Notes under the pieces: generated by a model
The model's database searches: none
What the model saw: the letters and a program-made list of their open reading frames with translations, nothing else
Told to the model about the DNA's origin: nothing
Origin: Gemmatimonadota bacterium
Lineage (GTDB): Bacteria > Gemmatimonadota > Gemmatimonadetes > Gemmatimonadales > Gemmatimonadaceae
Length of the DNA: 64,000 nucleotides
Direction: 5' to 3'
Assembly: GCA_016719105.1 (NCBI GenBank)
Contig: JADKAQ010000013.1
Span: 302,639 to 366,638 of the forward strand
In this document: positions 17,461-26,819 of the stretch, one piece after another
Numbering within the stretch: position 1 is the first letter of the stretch
How the letters are laid out: every line of letters starts with the position of its first letter
Position numbers and translations under genes: made by a program

Positions 17461-17694
17461 ATGGAATTCGATGACCCCGAAGAGTTCGACCTCGGCGACG
17501 GCACCGCCGACACCGAGACGACCGTTACCTGCCCGCACTGTGGGGAGGAGGTCGAGATCGCCGTCGACCCCGGCAGCGGCGCCGCACAGGAGTACGTCGA
17601 GGACTGCCAGGTGTGCTGTCGTCCGTGGAACGTGCACGTCACGTTCGACGACGAGGGGCACGCCGAGGTCGAGGTGTCACCACTCGACGAGTAG
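17461..17694 (+). CDS. CPXCG-type cysteine-rich small protein
   Basis: A 77-residue acidic protein of the CPXCG family: TVTCPHCGEEVEIAVDPGSG and, after a 25-residue spacer, EDCQVCCRPWNVHVTFD. The two CxxC pairs form a probable zinc-ribbon knuckle. Family members are widespread, mostly unstudied, and cytosolic. It is preceded by the divergent outer-membrane gene. An upstream CTAGCTT-like hexamer may be its -10 box, but I do not press that. Confidence 0.82.
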   Translation: MEFDDPEEFDLGDGTADTETTVTCPHCGEEVEIAVDPGSGAAQEYVEDCQVCCRPWNVHVTFDDEGHAEVEVSPLDE

Positions 17695-17895
17695 GAGCCA
17701 GCGCACCAGCGGTGGGCGGCGCACCGGCCGAGGCACGGGCCGGGAGCGGTCGACCGGTTGTGCGTTGGTGTGTAAACGAAGCGCACTTCCACGAGTCGAT
17801 CGGGGACGGAGGCGATCGCGGCACGAGGCGACGCTGCGCCACCCCTCGCCCGCGACGCTCGTGGCCTCCATCACCGCCCCACTCGCACGCATCGC

Positions 17896-18874
17896 ATGAC
17901 CTCCCCCTGGCCCATCTCCCTCGACGATGTCCGCGCGGCGCACGCGCGGCTGGCGCCCTACCTGCAACCGTCGCCGTTGTACAACTATCCGCTGCTGGAC
18001 GCGGCGGTGGGTCACGGCATCCAGGTGCTGGTCAAGCACGAGAACTTCAACCCGACCAATTCCTTCAAGGTGCGGAACGGGCTGTCGTTCATGACGGCAC
18101 TTCCCGACGCGCAGCGCGCACGCGGGGTGGTCGCCGCCACGCGCGGCAACCACGGGTTGGGGATCGCCTACGCCGGGAAGACGTTCGGCGTGCGCACCGT
18201 CATCTGCGTCCCCGTCGGCAACAACCCCGACAAGAACGCCGGGATGCGCGCGTTAGGCGCCCGGGTCATCGAGGAAGGGCGCGACTACGATGAGTCGGTG
18301 CAGGTCGCGCAGCGACTCGTCGAGGCCGACGGCCTGGCGCTGGCCCACTCCACCAACGACCGCACCGTGCTGGCCGGCGCCGCGACGCTGTCGCTGGAGA
18401 TGTTCGAACAGGCGGGGACGCTCGATGCGATCGTCGCGGTGGTGGGCGGTGGCTCGCAGGCGGTGGGGGCGATCACCGTGGCGCGCGCTCTCGCCATCCA
18501 CCAAGGTCTACGCGGCCCAAGCCACCGGCGCTGCGGCGGCGCACGACTCGTGGCACAGCGGCCAGCGCATCACCCGGGAGCGTGCCGACACCTTTGCCGA
18601 CGGTCTCGCCACGCGCAGCACCTACGACCTCACCTTTCCCGCGCTGCAGGCGGGGCTCGCCGGCTTCGTCACGGTGAGCGACGCCGAGATCGCCGACGCG
18701 GTGCGCCTGCTCATGTCGACCACGCACTCGCTGGTGGAAGGGGCCGGCGCCGGTGGGCTGGCCGCGCTCCGCACGCTGGCCCCGCAGCTGGCGGGACAAC
18801 GCGTCGGGATCATCGTGAGCGGCGGCAACATCGACGAGGCAACGCTCCGGCGCATCATCCTGCGGGAGCTCTAG
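17896..18874 (+). pseudogene. Threonine/serine dehydratase-like PLP enzyme with a single-base frameshift
   Basis: The first frame (from ATG 17896) carries the fold-type II PLP signatures: VKHENFNPTNSFKVRNGL (the catalytic Lys in NSFKVR), AATRGNHGLGIAYAGK and IVAVVGGGSQAVG. After about 18500 the match continues in the next frame: KVYAAQATGAAAAHDSW, STTHSLVEGAGAGGLAAL and GIIVSGGNIDEATLRRI (the C-terminal SGGN loop). Deleting one C in gccatccaccaagg joins the two. The total span of 979 bases is one more than a multiple of three. The full product would be about 325 residues, normal for the family. Whether the indel is real is unknown. Confidence 0.7.
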
Positions 18875-18925
18875 GAACGATCGCACGCAGCGAGGGCGAG
18901 GCCGCGTGGCCTCGCCTCGGCGTCG

Positions 18926-20854
18926 TTACGCCGCGCTGGGCGTCTGGTCGAGCAGAAGCCGCACGCGTCCGCGCAGTTCGTCCAGCGTGAACGGCTTGTG
19001 CAGGAAGTGCGAGATCCCGCCTCCGGCGCTCAAGTGCGCCTCGCGCTCGTGCGTGTAGCCGGACATGAAGAGGATGCACAGGTCGGGACGCTCGAGCTGG
19101 AGCGCCGACGCCAGCTCGCGCCCCCCCATCACCGGCATCACGATGTCGGTGAGCAGGAGATCGACTTGCGTCCCCAGTTCGCGGGCGATGGTCAGCGCCT
19201 CCGCGCCGTTGGCCGCTTCGTACACGCGATAGCCGGCGCGCTCGAGCGTGCGGCGCGTCATCGCCCGCACGAGCTGCTCGTCCTCGACCACGAGGATCGT
19301 CTCGGAGCCACGGCGCATGTCGCTGTTCGATGGGCGCACCACGGCCGCGCGCGGCACCGTGGCGGTGCGCGGGAGGTAGATCGTGAAGGTCGACCCGCTC
19401 CCCGGGGTACTGTCCACCCAGATGAAGCCACCGCTCTGCTTCACCACGCCGTACACCGTCGACAGCCCCATCCCGGTGCCGTGCCCCTTCGCCTTCGTGG
19501 TGAAGAACGGCTCGAAGGCGCGCGACAGCGTGATGGCGTCCATGCCCACACCACTGTCCTTCACCGACAGCTGCACGTACTCGCCCGGTGGCATCGGCGG
19601 GTGGGCGCGCGCGAAGGCTTCGTCGGCGACCAGGTTCGAGGTCTCCAGCACGAGCGTGCCGCCCCCCGGCATGGCATCGCGGGCGTTGACCACGAGGTTG
19701 AGCAGCACCTGCTCCACCTGCACCGGGTCGGCGGTCACGGCGCCTAACGGCTCTCCCTCCAGGAACGTGAGCTGCACCGCCTCGCCCACCAGCCGCTCGA
19801 GCAGCTTCCAGACCGCCCCCACCACCTCGTTGAGGTCGATGACCCGCGGCTGCAGGACCTGCTGCCGGCTGAAGGCGAGCAGCTGCCGCGTGAGCGTCGC
19901 CGCCCGCTCGGCCGCCTGCCCGATCTCCTCCAGCTCCTCCTGCAGCTCGGTCGGGAGCGCGCCGTTCGCCATGATGAGCTGCGCATTCCCGCGGATGACC
20001 GTCAGGAGGTTGTTGAAGTCGTGGGCCACGCCACCGGCCAGGCGCCCCACGGCCTCGATGCGCTGCGACTGCTGCAGCCGGGCCTGCAGCTCCTCCCACG
20101 CCGTCACGTCGCGCGAGGTGGCCACGATCCCCTGCACCGCGGGATCGTCCCCCAGGTTGCGCGCCGAGGTCATGAGCGTGCGCCAGCTGCCGTCTGCGTG
20201 CCGCACGCGATACTGCGCGCGCTGCCCCCGCGACGGATCCCGCGTCAGCTCCCGGAAGAGCTCGACGATGTGCGCCTGGTCGTCCGGGTGGATGCGCTCC
20301 ACCGGGTTGCGCCCCAGCACCTCCGACGGCTGCAACCCCAGCACGGCCGACACCGCCGGCGACACGTACCGCACCTTCCCCTCGCCATCGAGGATCGTCA
20401 CCAGGTCGCTCGCACTCTCGATGATGGTGCGGTACAGCGCCTCGCTGCGCCGCAGCTCATCCTCGGCGTGCTGGCGCGCCGTGATGTCGAGCAGATAGGC
20501 GATGACACCGACGATCGCCCCCCCCTCGTCGACGAACGGCTCGAAGCGCGTCATCATCCACGCCGGCGCCCCGTCGGGCGACTGCCAGATGCGCGGCTGG
20601 GCCGACTGCACGCGCTCGCCCGCCAGGACGCGGCGCAGCTGGTCGACCACCCCCTCCTCGCGCAGGTACGGGAAGAGTTCCGGCGCCACCCGACCGATCA
20701 CCGACGCAGCGGCCACGCCGGTGCGCGCCTCCATGAACCGGTTCCACACCCGGTAGCGCAATTCGCGATCGTACACCACGATTCCCTCACCCGCGCTGTC
20801 GAGCAGCCGCGAGGCGAAGCGCGCGGGATCCCAGGTGGTGGGATCGCTGGGCAT
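18926..20854 (-). CDS. Hybrid histidine kinase: PAS-PAS-HisKA-HATPase-receiver
   Basis: About 642 residues and no membrane segment, so a cytosolic sensor. Two PAS domains (WNRFMEARTGVAAASVIGR and YRTIIESASDLVTILDGEG) precede a HisKA phosphoacceptor in LAGGVAHDFNNLLTVIRG (H-box His). The N-box LNLVVNARDAMPGGG, G1 SVKDSGVGMD, F-box FEPFFTTK and G2 GTGMGLSTVYG of the ATPase domain follow. A C-terminal receiver has ILVVEDEQLV, the phospho-Asp in LLTDIVMPVM, and HKPF. All catalytic residues look intact. An in-frame upstream codon at 20920 is possible. The signal and output are unknown. Confidence 0.88.
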   Translation of the reverse strand: MPSDPTTWDPARFASRLLDSAGEGIVVYDRELRYRVWNRFMEARTGVAAASVIGRVAPELFPYLREEGVVDQLRRVLAGERVQSAQPRIWQSPDGAPAWMMTRFEPFVDEGGAIVGVIAYLLDITARQHAEDELRRSEALYRTIIESASDLVTILDGEGKVRYVSPAVSAVLGLQPSEVLGRNPVERIHPDDQAHIVELFRELTRDPSRGQRAQYRVRHADGSWRTLMTSARNLGDDPAVQGIVATSRDVTAWEELQARLQQSQRIEAVGRLAGGVAHDFNNLLTVIRGNAQLIMANGALPTELQEELEEIGQAAERAATLTRQLLAFSRQQVLQPRVIDLNEVVGAVWKLLERLVGEAVQLTFLEGEPLGAVTADPVQVEQVLLNLVVNARDAMPGGGTLVLETSNLVADEAFARAHPPMPPGEYVQLSVKDSGVGMDAITLSRAFEPFFTTKAKGHGTGMGLSTVYGVVKQSGGFIWVDSTPGSGSTFTIYLPRTATVPRAAVVRPSNSDMRRGSETILVVEDEQLVRAMTRRTLERAGYRVYEAANGAEALTIARELGTQVDLLLTDIVMPVMGGRELASALQLERPDLCILFMSGYTHEREAHLSAGGGISHFLHKPFTLDELRGRVRLLLDQTPSAA

Positions 20855-20998
20855 CGGCGGATCGGTGAGTGGTGTACTCAATCGTCGCTGGGGCGAAGAA
20901 GACGCAACGACCGGACGCACGCCAGTGCGTGACGCGCACCACCGGCGGCGCCTGAGACGGCGAGAGATCTTGAATACCGAAAACGAGGACCAGAGTCA

Positions 20999-21400
20999 GT
21001 GACTGACGACACAGAGACCGCCGGCAAGGTCCGGCTCGACAAGTGGCTCTGGGCCGCCCGCTTCTTCAAGACGCGTGCGCTCGCGGCCGAGGCCATCGAC
21101 GGCGGTCGCATCGAAGTGAACGGTGAACGCGCCAAGCGCTCCAAGGCGGTCCAGGTTGGTGACACCGTCCGTGTCAGGCGCCCGCCCTTCGAACAGGTCG
21201 TCGTCGTCACCGCCGTTTCGGACAACCGCGGTTCGGCCACGATTGCCGCCGGCCTCTACCGTGAGACCGACGCGTCGGCGCAGGCGCGCGAGTCGCTCGC
21301 CGAGCAGATGCGGGCGGTGGGCCCGCCGGCTTTCCGTGACAAGGGGCGCCCCAGCAAGAAGGAACGCCGCGACATCAGTCGCCTGCGCCCCCGCGACTGA
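20999..21400 (+). CDS. hslR: S4-domain RNA-binding heat-shock protein HslR/Hsp15
   Basis: A 133-residue protein with a GTG start. The S4 domain reads VRLDKWLWAARFFKTRALA, DGGRIEVNGERAKRSKAV and GDTVRVRRPPFEQVVVV, matching Hsp15, which recognises 50S subunits stalled with peptidyl-tRNA after heat shock. The C-terminus is basic (GRPSKKERRDISRLRPRD), as usual. It converges on the esterase gene with only 4 bases between stop codons, and that gap holds a GCCTAAC word. Confidence 0.87.
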   Translation: MTDDTETAGKVRLDKWLWAARFFKTRALAAEAIDGGRIEVNGERAKRSKAVQVGDTVRVRRPPFEQVVVVTAVSDNRGSATIAAGLYRETDASAQARESLAEQMRAVGPPAFRDKGRPSKKERRDISRLRPRD

Positions 21401-21404
21401 GCGC

Positions 21405-22100
21405 CTAACGCACGTCGGCGAGCGTGGCCAGCGTGCGGCGATCGAGGCGGTGCCCGCCGTCGAACTCGTGTACGCGAAACGGGAGCGCCGAGTCGTCGAG
21501 GCGTCGCCGCACCGCCTCCAGGTTGATCCACGGCAGGTACTCGTCGCGGCTGCCGAGCACCAGGTCGAGGCCGTCCGGCGGGAAGCGATGCCGGGTCGCG
21601 GCGAGGTCGACGTCGCCCGGGAGTTCGCCGGCCCAGGCGATCACGCGCGACGCCTGGGTCGTCCCGCGCGTGACCCAGCGCAGCAACGTCGGCACCCCCT
21701 GCGAAAAGCCGAGCGCGATGATGGGGCGTCCGTCCGCCAGCTGCTCGACGACGCGATCGAGATAGCCGATGTAGTCAGCGATCTCGGCGTCCCGATCCTC
21801 GCGCGTCATCCAGGTGGCGCCGACGGGACGCCCGGGGTGACCGCCCCCGGTTTCCTTCCCCGAGTAGAAGCGATTGAGCGCCTCCGGGGCGACGATGGCG
21901 CGCGTGTCGTCGGCAATGCCCCCGAAGGGCACCAGGAAGTCGGCGGCGAGTTGCCCGTAGCCATGCAGCACGACCCACACCTCGCGCGCCGTCGCCAGGT
22001 TACCTAACGATCGCACGCGCGCCGATCGCGGCGTGACGACGCGATGCTCGCGCTGCTTCTCGTGCTCCAGACGCAGCGCGGCGCGTAGTTCCTCGGTCAT
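21405..22100 (-). CDS. Phospholipase/carboxylesterase-type serine hydrolase
   Basis: A 231-residue alpha/beta hydrolase of the predicted esterase/YpfH-carboxylesterase group. Motifs are VWVVLHGYGQLAADF, IVAPEALNRFYSG, the nucleophile in IIALGFSQGVPTLL, GSRDEYLPW around the acid, and HEFDGGHRLD around the histidine. No signal peptide is present. Its start overlaps the upstream LysM-type gene (ATGA at 22097-22100). The FYSGKE insertion is characteristic of this subgroup, whose substrates are unknown. Confidence 0.82.
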   Translation of the reverse strand: MTEELRAALRLEHEKQREHRVVTPRSARVRSLGNLATAREVWVVLHGYGQLAADFLVPFGGIADDTRAIVAPEALNRFYSGKETGGGHPGRPVGATWMTREDRDAEIADYIGYLDRVVEQLADGRPIIALGFSQGVPTLLRWVTRGTTQASRVIAWAGELPGDVDLAATRHRFPPDGLDLVLGSRDEYLPWINLEAVRRRLDDSALPFRVHEFDGGHRLDRRTLATLADVR

Positions 22101-22858
22101 GGCACCTCAGGCTTGACGAGCAGGCGGCGTCCCGCGGTGATGCGGGTGGACGTGAGCGCATTCCACGCCACGAGCGAATCGCTCGGGACGCCGTACCGGC
22201 GGGCGATGAAGTCCAGGGCCTCGCCGCGCTGCACCAGATGATAGATGGCGCGGCGCGACGCGGCGGCTGTCGCTTCGGTTGCCCGTCGTTCGGCCTCGCT
22301 GGCCGCACGAAGCGTCGCCTGCCGCCGGGACAGGACGGCCAGGACGCTATCCACACGCGGCCGGTCGAGAGGCGCGAAGGCGAAGGCATCGCCCCCCGCG
22401 CTCCCCGTCAGCCGCACGCCGGTGCGCGTGCCGAGGTACAGTCGCTCGAACTGCACCGACAGCGGGCGATCGTACGGAAGCGAGCGTTCGAGGTACTCCT
22501 GCGGCTCGAAGCCACGTTGCAGCAGCGGCTCCGGCGGTACGCCCACGTAGAGCAGGCGCCGGTCCGTCGCCGCGAGCACGCCGTGCGTCACGCGAAACGA
22601 GTCCCACCAGTGGCGCTGCAGGACGGGGACGCGCCACTCCACGCGCTCGCCGCGTTCCAGCAACGCCTCGATCTCCGCATTGGCCTTTCGGGCGCTCCCC
22701 TCGGCGTCGCCGCGATGGAAGAAGAGCAGCGCCGCGACCCCCGCCAAGGCCGCCAAGCCGACGAACAGCCACGCCGAGGTGACCAGCACGCGCAGCAGGC
22801 GGCGGGTCGAGCGCGGGAGGGTCCGCCGCACCGGGCGCGGCGCGGCGGCCGTCGTCAC
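22097..22858 (-). CDS. Membrane-anchored LysM-domain protein
   Basis: 253 residues. One transmembrane helix (TSAWLFVGLAALAGVAALLFF) after a basic N-terminus places the rest outside the cytoplasm. A middle domain (residues about 60-180, RVPVLQRHWWDSFRVTHGVL) is not recognised. A helical Ala/Arg-rich linker leads to a C-terminal LysM module: YHLVQRGEALDFIARRYGV, VAWNALTSTRITAGRRLLV. LysM binds peptidoglycan. The gene overlaps both neighbours by four bases, forming a tight three-gene operon with the esterase and the Spy-like protein. Confidence 0.75.
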   Translation of the reverse strand: MTTAAAPRPVRRTLPRSTRRLLRVLVTSAWLFVGLAALAGVAALLFFHRGDAEGSARKANAEIEALLERGERVEWRVPVLQRHWWDSFRVTHGVLAATDRRLLYVGVPPEPLLQRGFEPQEYLERSLPYDRPLSVQFERLYLGTRTGVRLTGSAGGDAFAFAPLDRPRVDSVLAVLSRRQATLRAASEAERRATEATAAASRRAIYHLVQRGEALDFIARRYGVPSDSLVAWNALTSTRITAGRRLLVKPEVP

Positions 22859-23427
22859 CAGGGACGGGCGGAGACTTCGTTAGGCGCGCCGGCCGGACGA
22901 CGCCGGTCACGCTCGCCCTCGCGCCGGTTCCGCGGGTCGCGCATGGCGGTGGCCAGCGAGTCGCCCTTGGCGATCTGGCGCGCATCGAGGAGCGTGCGGA
23001 TCTCGCGTCGCGCACCGTCGTTGTTGAGCCGGATCGAGTCGATCACCGGCGCCGCCAACTGCTGGAAGCGACGGAAGGCCTCCCGATTCTGCTCGTCCAC
23101 CCGTCGCCGCGCGTTGAGGTCGATCCCGACCACCTCGCGCAACGAGTCGAGCTGTCGCATGAAGGGCGAGTTCTGCAAACGCAGCCGTCGGCGCACGTCG
23201 ATCAACCCGGTGCGTTGCCCGGGGGTCAATTCCAGCTCGCGCGACAGTTCGAGGTAGAACGACACGGGTTCGCCGTCGGTGAGGTCGAAGGTGAACTCGG
23301 GGCGCGGGCCGCCAAACGGCGGGGCGCCGCCACCGCGCTGTGCGCGGGCGACGAGTGGCGTGGCGGCGATGGCGATCGCACAGACGATCGCGTTGACAAT
23401 CGCGATGAGGGCAAGCAGGCGGCGCAT
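22855..23427 (-). CDS. Periplasmic Spy/CpxP-like helical protein
   Basis: 190 residues from ATG 23427, which gives a signal peptide (LLALIAIVNAIVCAIAIAAT) ending near VARAQ. The mature protein is mostly helical and contains an LTxxQ-like ELTPGQRTGLIDVRRRLR segment, as in Spy/CpxP periplasmic stress proteins. A further charged helical part and an Arg-rich disordered tail follow. A chaperone or stress-sensor role is only an analogy. It overlaps the LysM gene (22855-22858). Confidence 0.6.
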   Translation of the reverse strand: MRRLLALIAIVNAIVCAIAIAATPLVARAQRGGGAPPFGGPRPEFTFDLTDGEPVSFYLELSRELELTPGQRTGLIDVRRRLRLQNSPFMRQLDSLREVVGIDLNARRRVDEQNREAFRRFQQLAAPVIDSIRLNNDGARREIRTLLDARQIAKGDSLATAMRDPRNRREGERDRRRPAGAPNEVSARPW

Positions 23428-23535
23428 GGAATCGCTCCGAGGCAACCGGAAGAGGCGAGAGGTCGTCTCCGTACGACACGCCATGCACCCTTCTACCCCG
23501 TCACCCTCGCGCGGTGACGGGGACGGCGCGTGCGA

Positions 23536-23772
23536 CTAGTGCTTCGCTGCCCCTTCGGCCGCGGGCGCGGCATGATCGCCAGCGGGGGCGCCATGCTCCG
23601 CCGCCGGGCCGTGCGACGTGCCACCGTTGGGACGCGACGGATCGGTCGGATGGATGTAGGTGCGCGACTTGATCGTGCCGGCCAGAACGAACGCCCCCAC
23701 CGCCAGCGCGGTGATGAACGTGGCAATGCCCCAGCCCTGCGAGAAGTTGGCTTCCTTGCGTCCAGCGGCCAT
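23536..23772 (-). CDS. Small single-helix membrane protein
   Basis: 78 residues starting MAAGRKEANFSQGWG. There is one transmembrane helix (IATFITALAVGAFVLAG) and an outer His/Pro/Ala-rich tail containing THSHGP-like and GDHAAPAAEG repeats. I do not recognise a family. Length, composition and a single hydrophobic segment suggest a small inner-membrane subunit or metal-binding accessory. It stands alone between the Spy-like gene and the thioredoxin-fold gene. Confidence 0.55.
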   Translation of the reverse strand: MAAGRKEANFSQGWGIATFITALAVGAFVLAGTIKSRTYIHPTDPSRPNGGTSHGPAAEHGAPAGDHAAPAAEGAAKH

Positions 23773-23901
23773 GACGTCCTCGTACTCGTGTGCGGTGATC
23801 GCGCGAACACCCGTCGCGCGGCGACGCGGAAAACTAGCGATCAACGCTCCGAATGCGGAGTCCGTTCGCGCGAGCAGTTGGGGCCCGCCGGGCGATGCCG
23901 A

Positions 23902-24471
23902 TCAGACGACCCCTCCCCCCGCCACCGATTCCCCCACCCCTTCTCCCGCCGAGGCACGCTCGGCGATCCGCAGGATCTCGTCCAGGAGCGTCCGCCCGCG
24001 GTCGCGCGCGTACCACTGGCGCACGTGCTTGTAGCGCTCGGTCTTCTCCAGCTGGAGCCCCTCGGCCATGAACCACTCCTGCAGCGGCCCGGGGCGCGGC
24101 CCCCACCAGCCGACTTCCTCGAACTGGTCGTCCAGGACGATCACGACCGGAATCGAGCGGGACGTCCCCGTCAGGTGGCTGTCCATCAGGTCGGGGTTGG
24201 CATCGCGCCCCATGACCTTCAACTCGAAGTTCGGGAGCTGCTCGACCAGCTTGGAGAGGATCGGGACGACGTTGACCGCGTCCCCGCACCAGTCCTCGGC
24301 CAGGGCAATCAGCTTCCACTCCCCGGGAATGGCCCGCGCGCGCTCGACCATCCCCTCGGGGAGGCGCGCGGTCCGGTACACCGCCGGCCAGAGCTCGGTG
24401 TTGGCAGCGACCGTCGAGAGGAAGGTGGGAAAGTCCGGGGCTGCAGCGAAACGATCAGGGGTCATGAACAT
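23902..24471 (-). CDS. Thioredoxin-fold protein
   Basis: 189 residues. The core reads KLIALAEDWCGDAVNVVPIL, in which the usual CxxC is replaced by WCGDAV (a single cysteine), then FELKVMGRDANPDLMDSHL and IPVVIVLDDQFEEVGWWGPR with the cis-Pro. This is the thioredoxin-like subgroup seen in many soil bacteria that has one catalytic cysteine, so it is probably not a classical disulfide reductase. No signal peptide is visible. ATG 24471 and ATG 24465 are both possible starts. It is divergent from the prolyl oligopeptidase gene. Confidence 0.78.
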   Translation of the reverse strand: MFMTPDRFAAAPDFPTFLSTVAANTELWPAVYRTARLPEGMVERARAIPGEWKLIALAEDWCGDAVNVVPILSKLVEQLPNFELKVMGRDANPDLMDSHLTGTSRSIPVVIVLDDQFEEVGWWGPRPGPLQEWFMAEGLQLEKTERYKHVRQWYARDRGRTLLDEILRIAERASAGEGVGESVAGGGVV

Positions 24472-24636
24472 AACCGAATTGGCATCTAGTTAACCTTACT
24501 CTGGACCAAGTCTCGTCGCCCCGGATTGGTTCCGGCAGGGGGGAAATGCCCCACCGTGTTGTGCGCTATCCCCTTTCCGCCACGTGAGGGTCTCGGCTAG
24601 CTTCGCCCCTCCACGGACCCACCGGAGACCGAAGAC

Positions 24637-26808
24637 ATGGACGTGCACGGCTCCCCGCGCTGTTTTCCGGTCCGGACGCTTCGCCTCGCCCGCGCCTTCC
24701 TCCTCTTCGCCTGGCCGATGGCCCTCGCCGGACAAAGCCCGACCTATCCCGCCACCCGCCGAGGCGACGTCGTCGAGACGCTGCACGGCACGCCGGTGGC
24801 CGATCCCTATCGCTGGCTGGAGTCGCTCAACGCCCCCGAGACCGGGGAGTGGATCGCCGCCCAGAACCTGGTGACCGAACGCTACCTCGCCTCGCTCCCG
24901 CAGCGAGCCGTCCTGCGCGATCGCCTCACCGCCCTCTGGAACTACCCGCGAGTCTCCCTCCCCACGCGCCTCGCCAACGGCGTCCTTTTCTATCGTCGCA
25001 ACAGCGGCCTGCAGAAGCAGTTCGTGGTCCTCGCGCGCTCGTCGCCGAGCACCCCCGCCAAGGTGATTCTCGACCCCAACACCCTCTCCCCGGACGGGTC
25101 GGTCGCGCTGTCGCAGTACGAGCCGGCCCCCGACGGGCGGCACGTCGCCTATGCCCTCTCGCCGGGCGGTGCCGACTGGCAGGACGTGAAGATCCGCCAG
25201 GTCCGAACGGGGAAGGACCTCGCCGAGACGCTGCAGTGGGTCCGCTTCTCCGGGCTGGCCTGGACCCGCGACGGCAAGGGGTTCTTCTATTCCCGCTACC
25301 CCGCGCGCAGCGACGCCGAAAAGCTCAGCGCCGCGCTCGAACACCAGAAGGTCTACTATCATCGCCTCGGGACGCCGCAGGAGCAGGACGTCCTGGTCTA
25401 TGAACGCCCCGACCTCCCCACCTGGTTCATCAACGCCTCGGTCAGCGAGGACGGACGCTACCTCTTCGTCTACATGGCCAAGGGGGCCGACAGCCGCAAT
25501 CGCCTCTACGTCGCCGACCTCGGCGACCCCAAGGCGCCTAACGTCGCGGCGGCCCCGGTCCCGGTGGTGGAAGAGGACGACGGCGAGTTTGCCGTCATCG
25601 GCAACGTGGGGAGCACGCTCTACGTCAGCACCGACCTCGGCGCCCCGCGGCGCAAGGTCGTCGCCATTTCGCTCGCGGAGCGCGCGCGCAGCAAGTGGCG
25701 CACGATCCTCCCCGAGGGGGCGCACACGATCGAGAACGTGCACCTGACCAAGACGCACCTCGTGGTCACGCGGCTGGTCGACGTGCGCGGCGAACTCTCG
25801 CTCTACACGCTCGACGGGAAGGGGGCCGGGAAGGTCTCGCTCCCGGGCATCGGCACCGTCGCCGGGGTCAGCACCTCGCGCGACTTCTCGGGCTTCTACT
25901 ACGCCTTCACCTCCCCGCTCTACCCCACCACCGTCTTCCGCTACGACATCGCCACCCGCGGCAATGTCCCGTTCGACGCGCCCACCATGGCGTTCGATCC
26001 CTCGCGCTACGAGACCACGCAGCGCTTCGCCACCTCGAAGGACGGGACGCGCGTCCCGTACTTCGTCACGCATCGCAAGGGGCTCCCGCTCGACGGCGCC
26101 AACCCGACGATGCTGTACGCATACGGCGGCTTCTCGGTGAGTCTCCTGCCGTCGTTCTCCCCGTCCAACGTGGCCTGGATGGAACAGGGGGGCGTGTGGG
26201 TCACGGCGTCGCTGCGCGGCGGCGGTGAGTACGGCGAGGCGTGGCACCAGGCGGGGATGCGAGACAAGAAGCAGCACGTCTTTGACGATTTCATCGCGGT
26301 CGCCGAGCAGCTCATCGCCGACAAGGTCACCTCGAGCGCGCACCTGACGATCGAGGGGGGCTCAAACGGCGGACTGCTGGTGGGCGCCGTGATGACGCAG
26401 CGCCCCGAGCTGTTCGCCGTCGCCCTCCCCGCGGTCGGCGTCCTCGACATGCTGCGCTACCACAAGTTCACCGGCGGCGCCGCGTGGGCCACCGAGTACG
26501 GCTCGGCCGACGAAGCCGATGCCTTCCCGTATCTGCTCGCCTACTCGCCGCTGCATAACGTGAAGGCGGGGACGTGCCATCCGGCGACGCTCATCACCAC
26601 CGCCGACCACGACGACCGCGTCGTCCCGTCGCACTCCTTCAAGTTCGCGGCGACGCTGCAGGCAGCGCAGGCCACGCAGGGGTGCGACCGCCCGGTGCTG
26701 ATTCGTGTCGAGACGCAGGGCTCGCACGGCTACCGCCCCACCGACAAGCTCATCGCCGAAACCGCCGACGTCCTCGCCTTCGCGCTGGCCCGCACGGCGA
26801 AGCACTGA
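24637..26808 (+). CDS. Prolyl oligopeptidase (peptidase family S9A), exported
   Basis: 723 residues with a signal peptide (LARAFLLFAWPMALAGQ). The N-terminal motif HGTPVADPYRWLES and the seven-bladed propeller gate lead into the catalytic domain. The Ser is in TIEGGSNGGLLVG (about 575), the Asp in TADHDDRVVPSHS (about 659), and the His in ETQGSHGYRP (about 697). All are intact, and the length is normal. It would cleave short proline-containing peptides in the periplasm. It converges on the FadR-type regulator with 11 bases between stops, where a GTTAGGC word lies. Confidence 0.93.
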   Translation: MDVHGSPRCFPVRTLRLARAFLLFAWPMALAGQSPTYPATRRGDVVETLHGTPVADPYRWLESLNAPETGEWIAAQNLVTERYLASLPQRAVLRDRLTALWNYPRVSLPTRLANGVLFYRRNSGLQKQFVVLARSSPSTPAKVILDPNTLSPDGSVALSQYEPAPDGRHVAYALSPGGADWQDVKIRQVRTGKDLAETLQWVRFSGLAWTRDGKGFFYSRYPARSDAEKLSAALEHQKVYYHRLGTPQEQDVLVYERPDLPTWFINASVSEDGRYLFVYMAKGADSRNRLYVADLGDPKAPNVAAAPVPVVEEDDGEFAVIGNVGSTLYVSTDLGAPRRKVVAISLAERARSKWRTILPEGAHTIENVHLTKTHLVVTRLVDVRGELSLYTLDGKGAGKVSLPGIGTVAGVSTSRDFSGFYYAFTSPLYPTTVFRYDIATRGNVPFDAPTMAFDPSRYETTQRFATSKDGTRVPYFVTHRKGLPLDGANPTMLYAYGGFSVSLLPSFSPSNVAWMEQGGVWVTASLRGGGEYGEAWHQAGMRDKKQHVFDDFIAVAEQLIADKVTSSAHLTIEGGSNGGLLVGAVMTQRPELFAVALPAVGVLDMLRYHKFTGGAAWATEYGSADEADAFPYLLAYSPLHNVKAGTCHPATLITTADHDDRVVPSHSFKFAATLQAAQATQGCDRPVLIRVETQGSHGYRPTDKLIAETADVLAFALARTAKH

Positions 26809-26819
26809 GCGTCGCGGCG

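Noticed and set aside
24496..26343. A 615-codon minus-strand frame
   Set aside because: Antisense to prolyl oligopeptidase, whose catalytic triad is intact. No recognisable domain.
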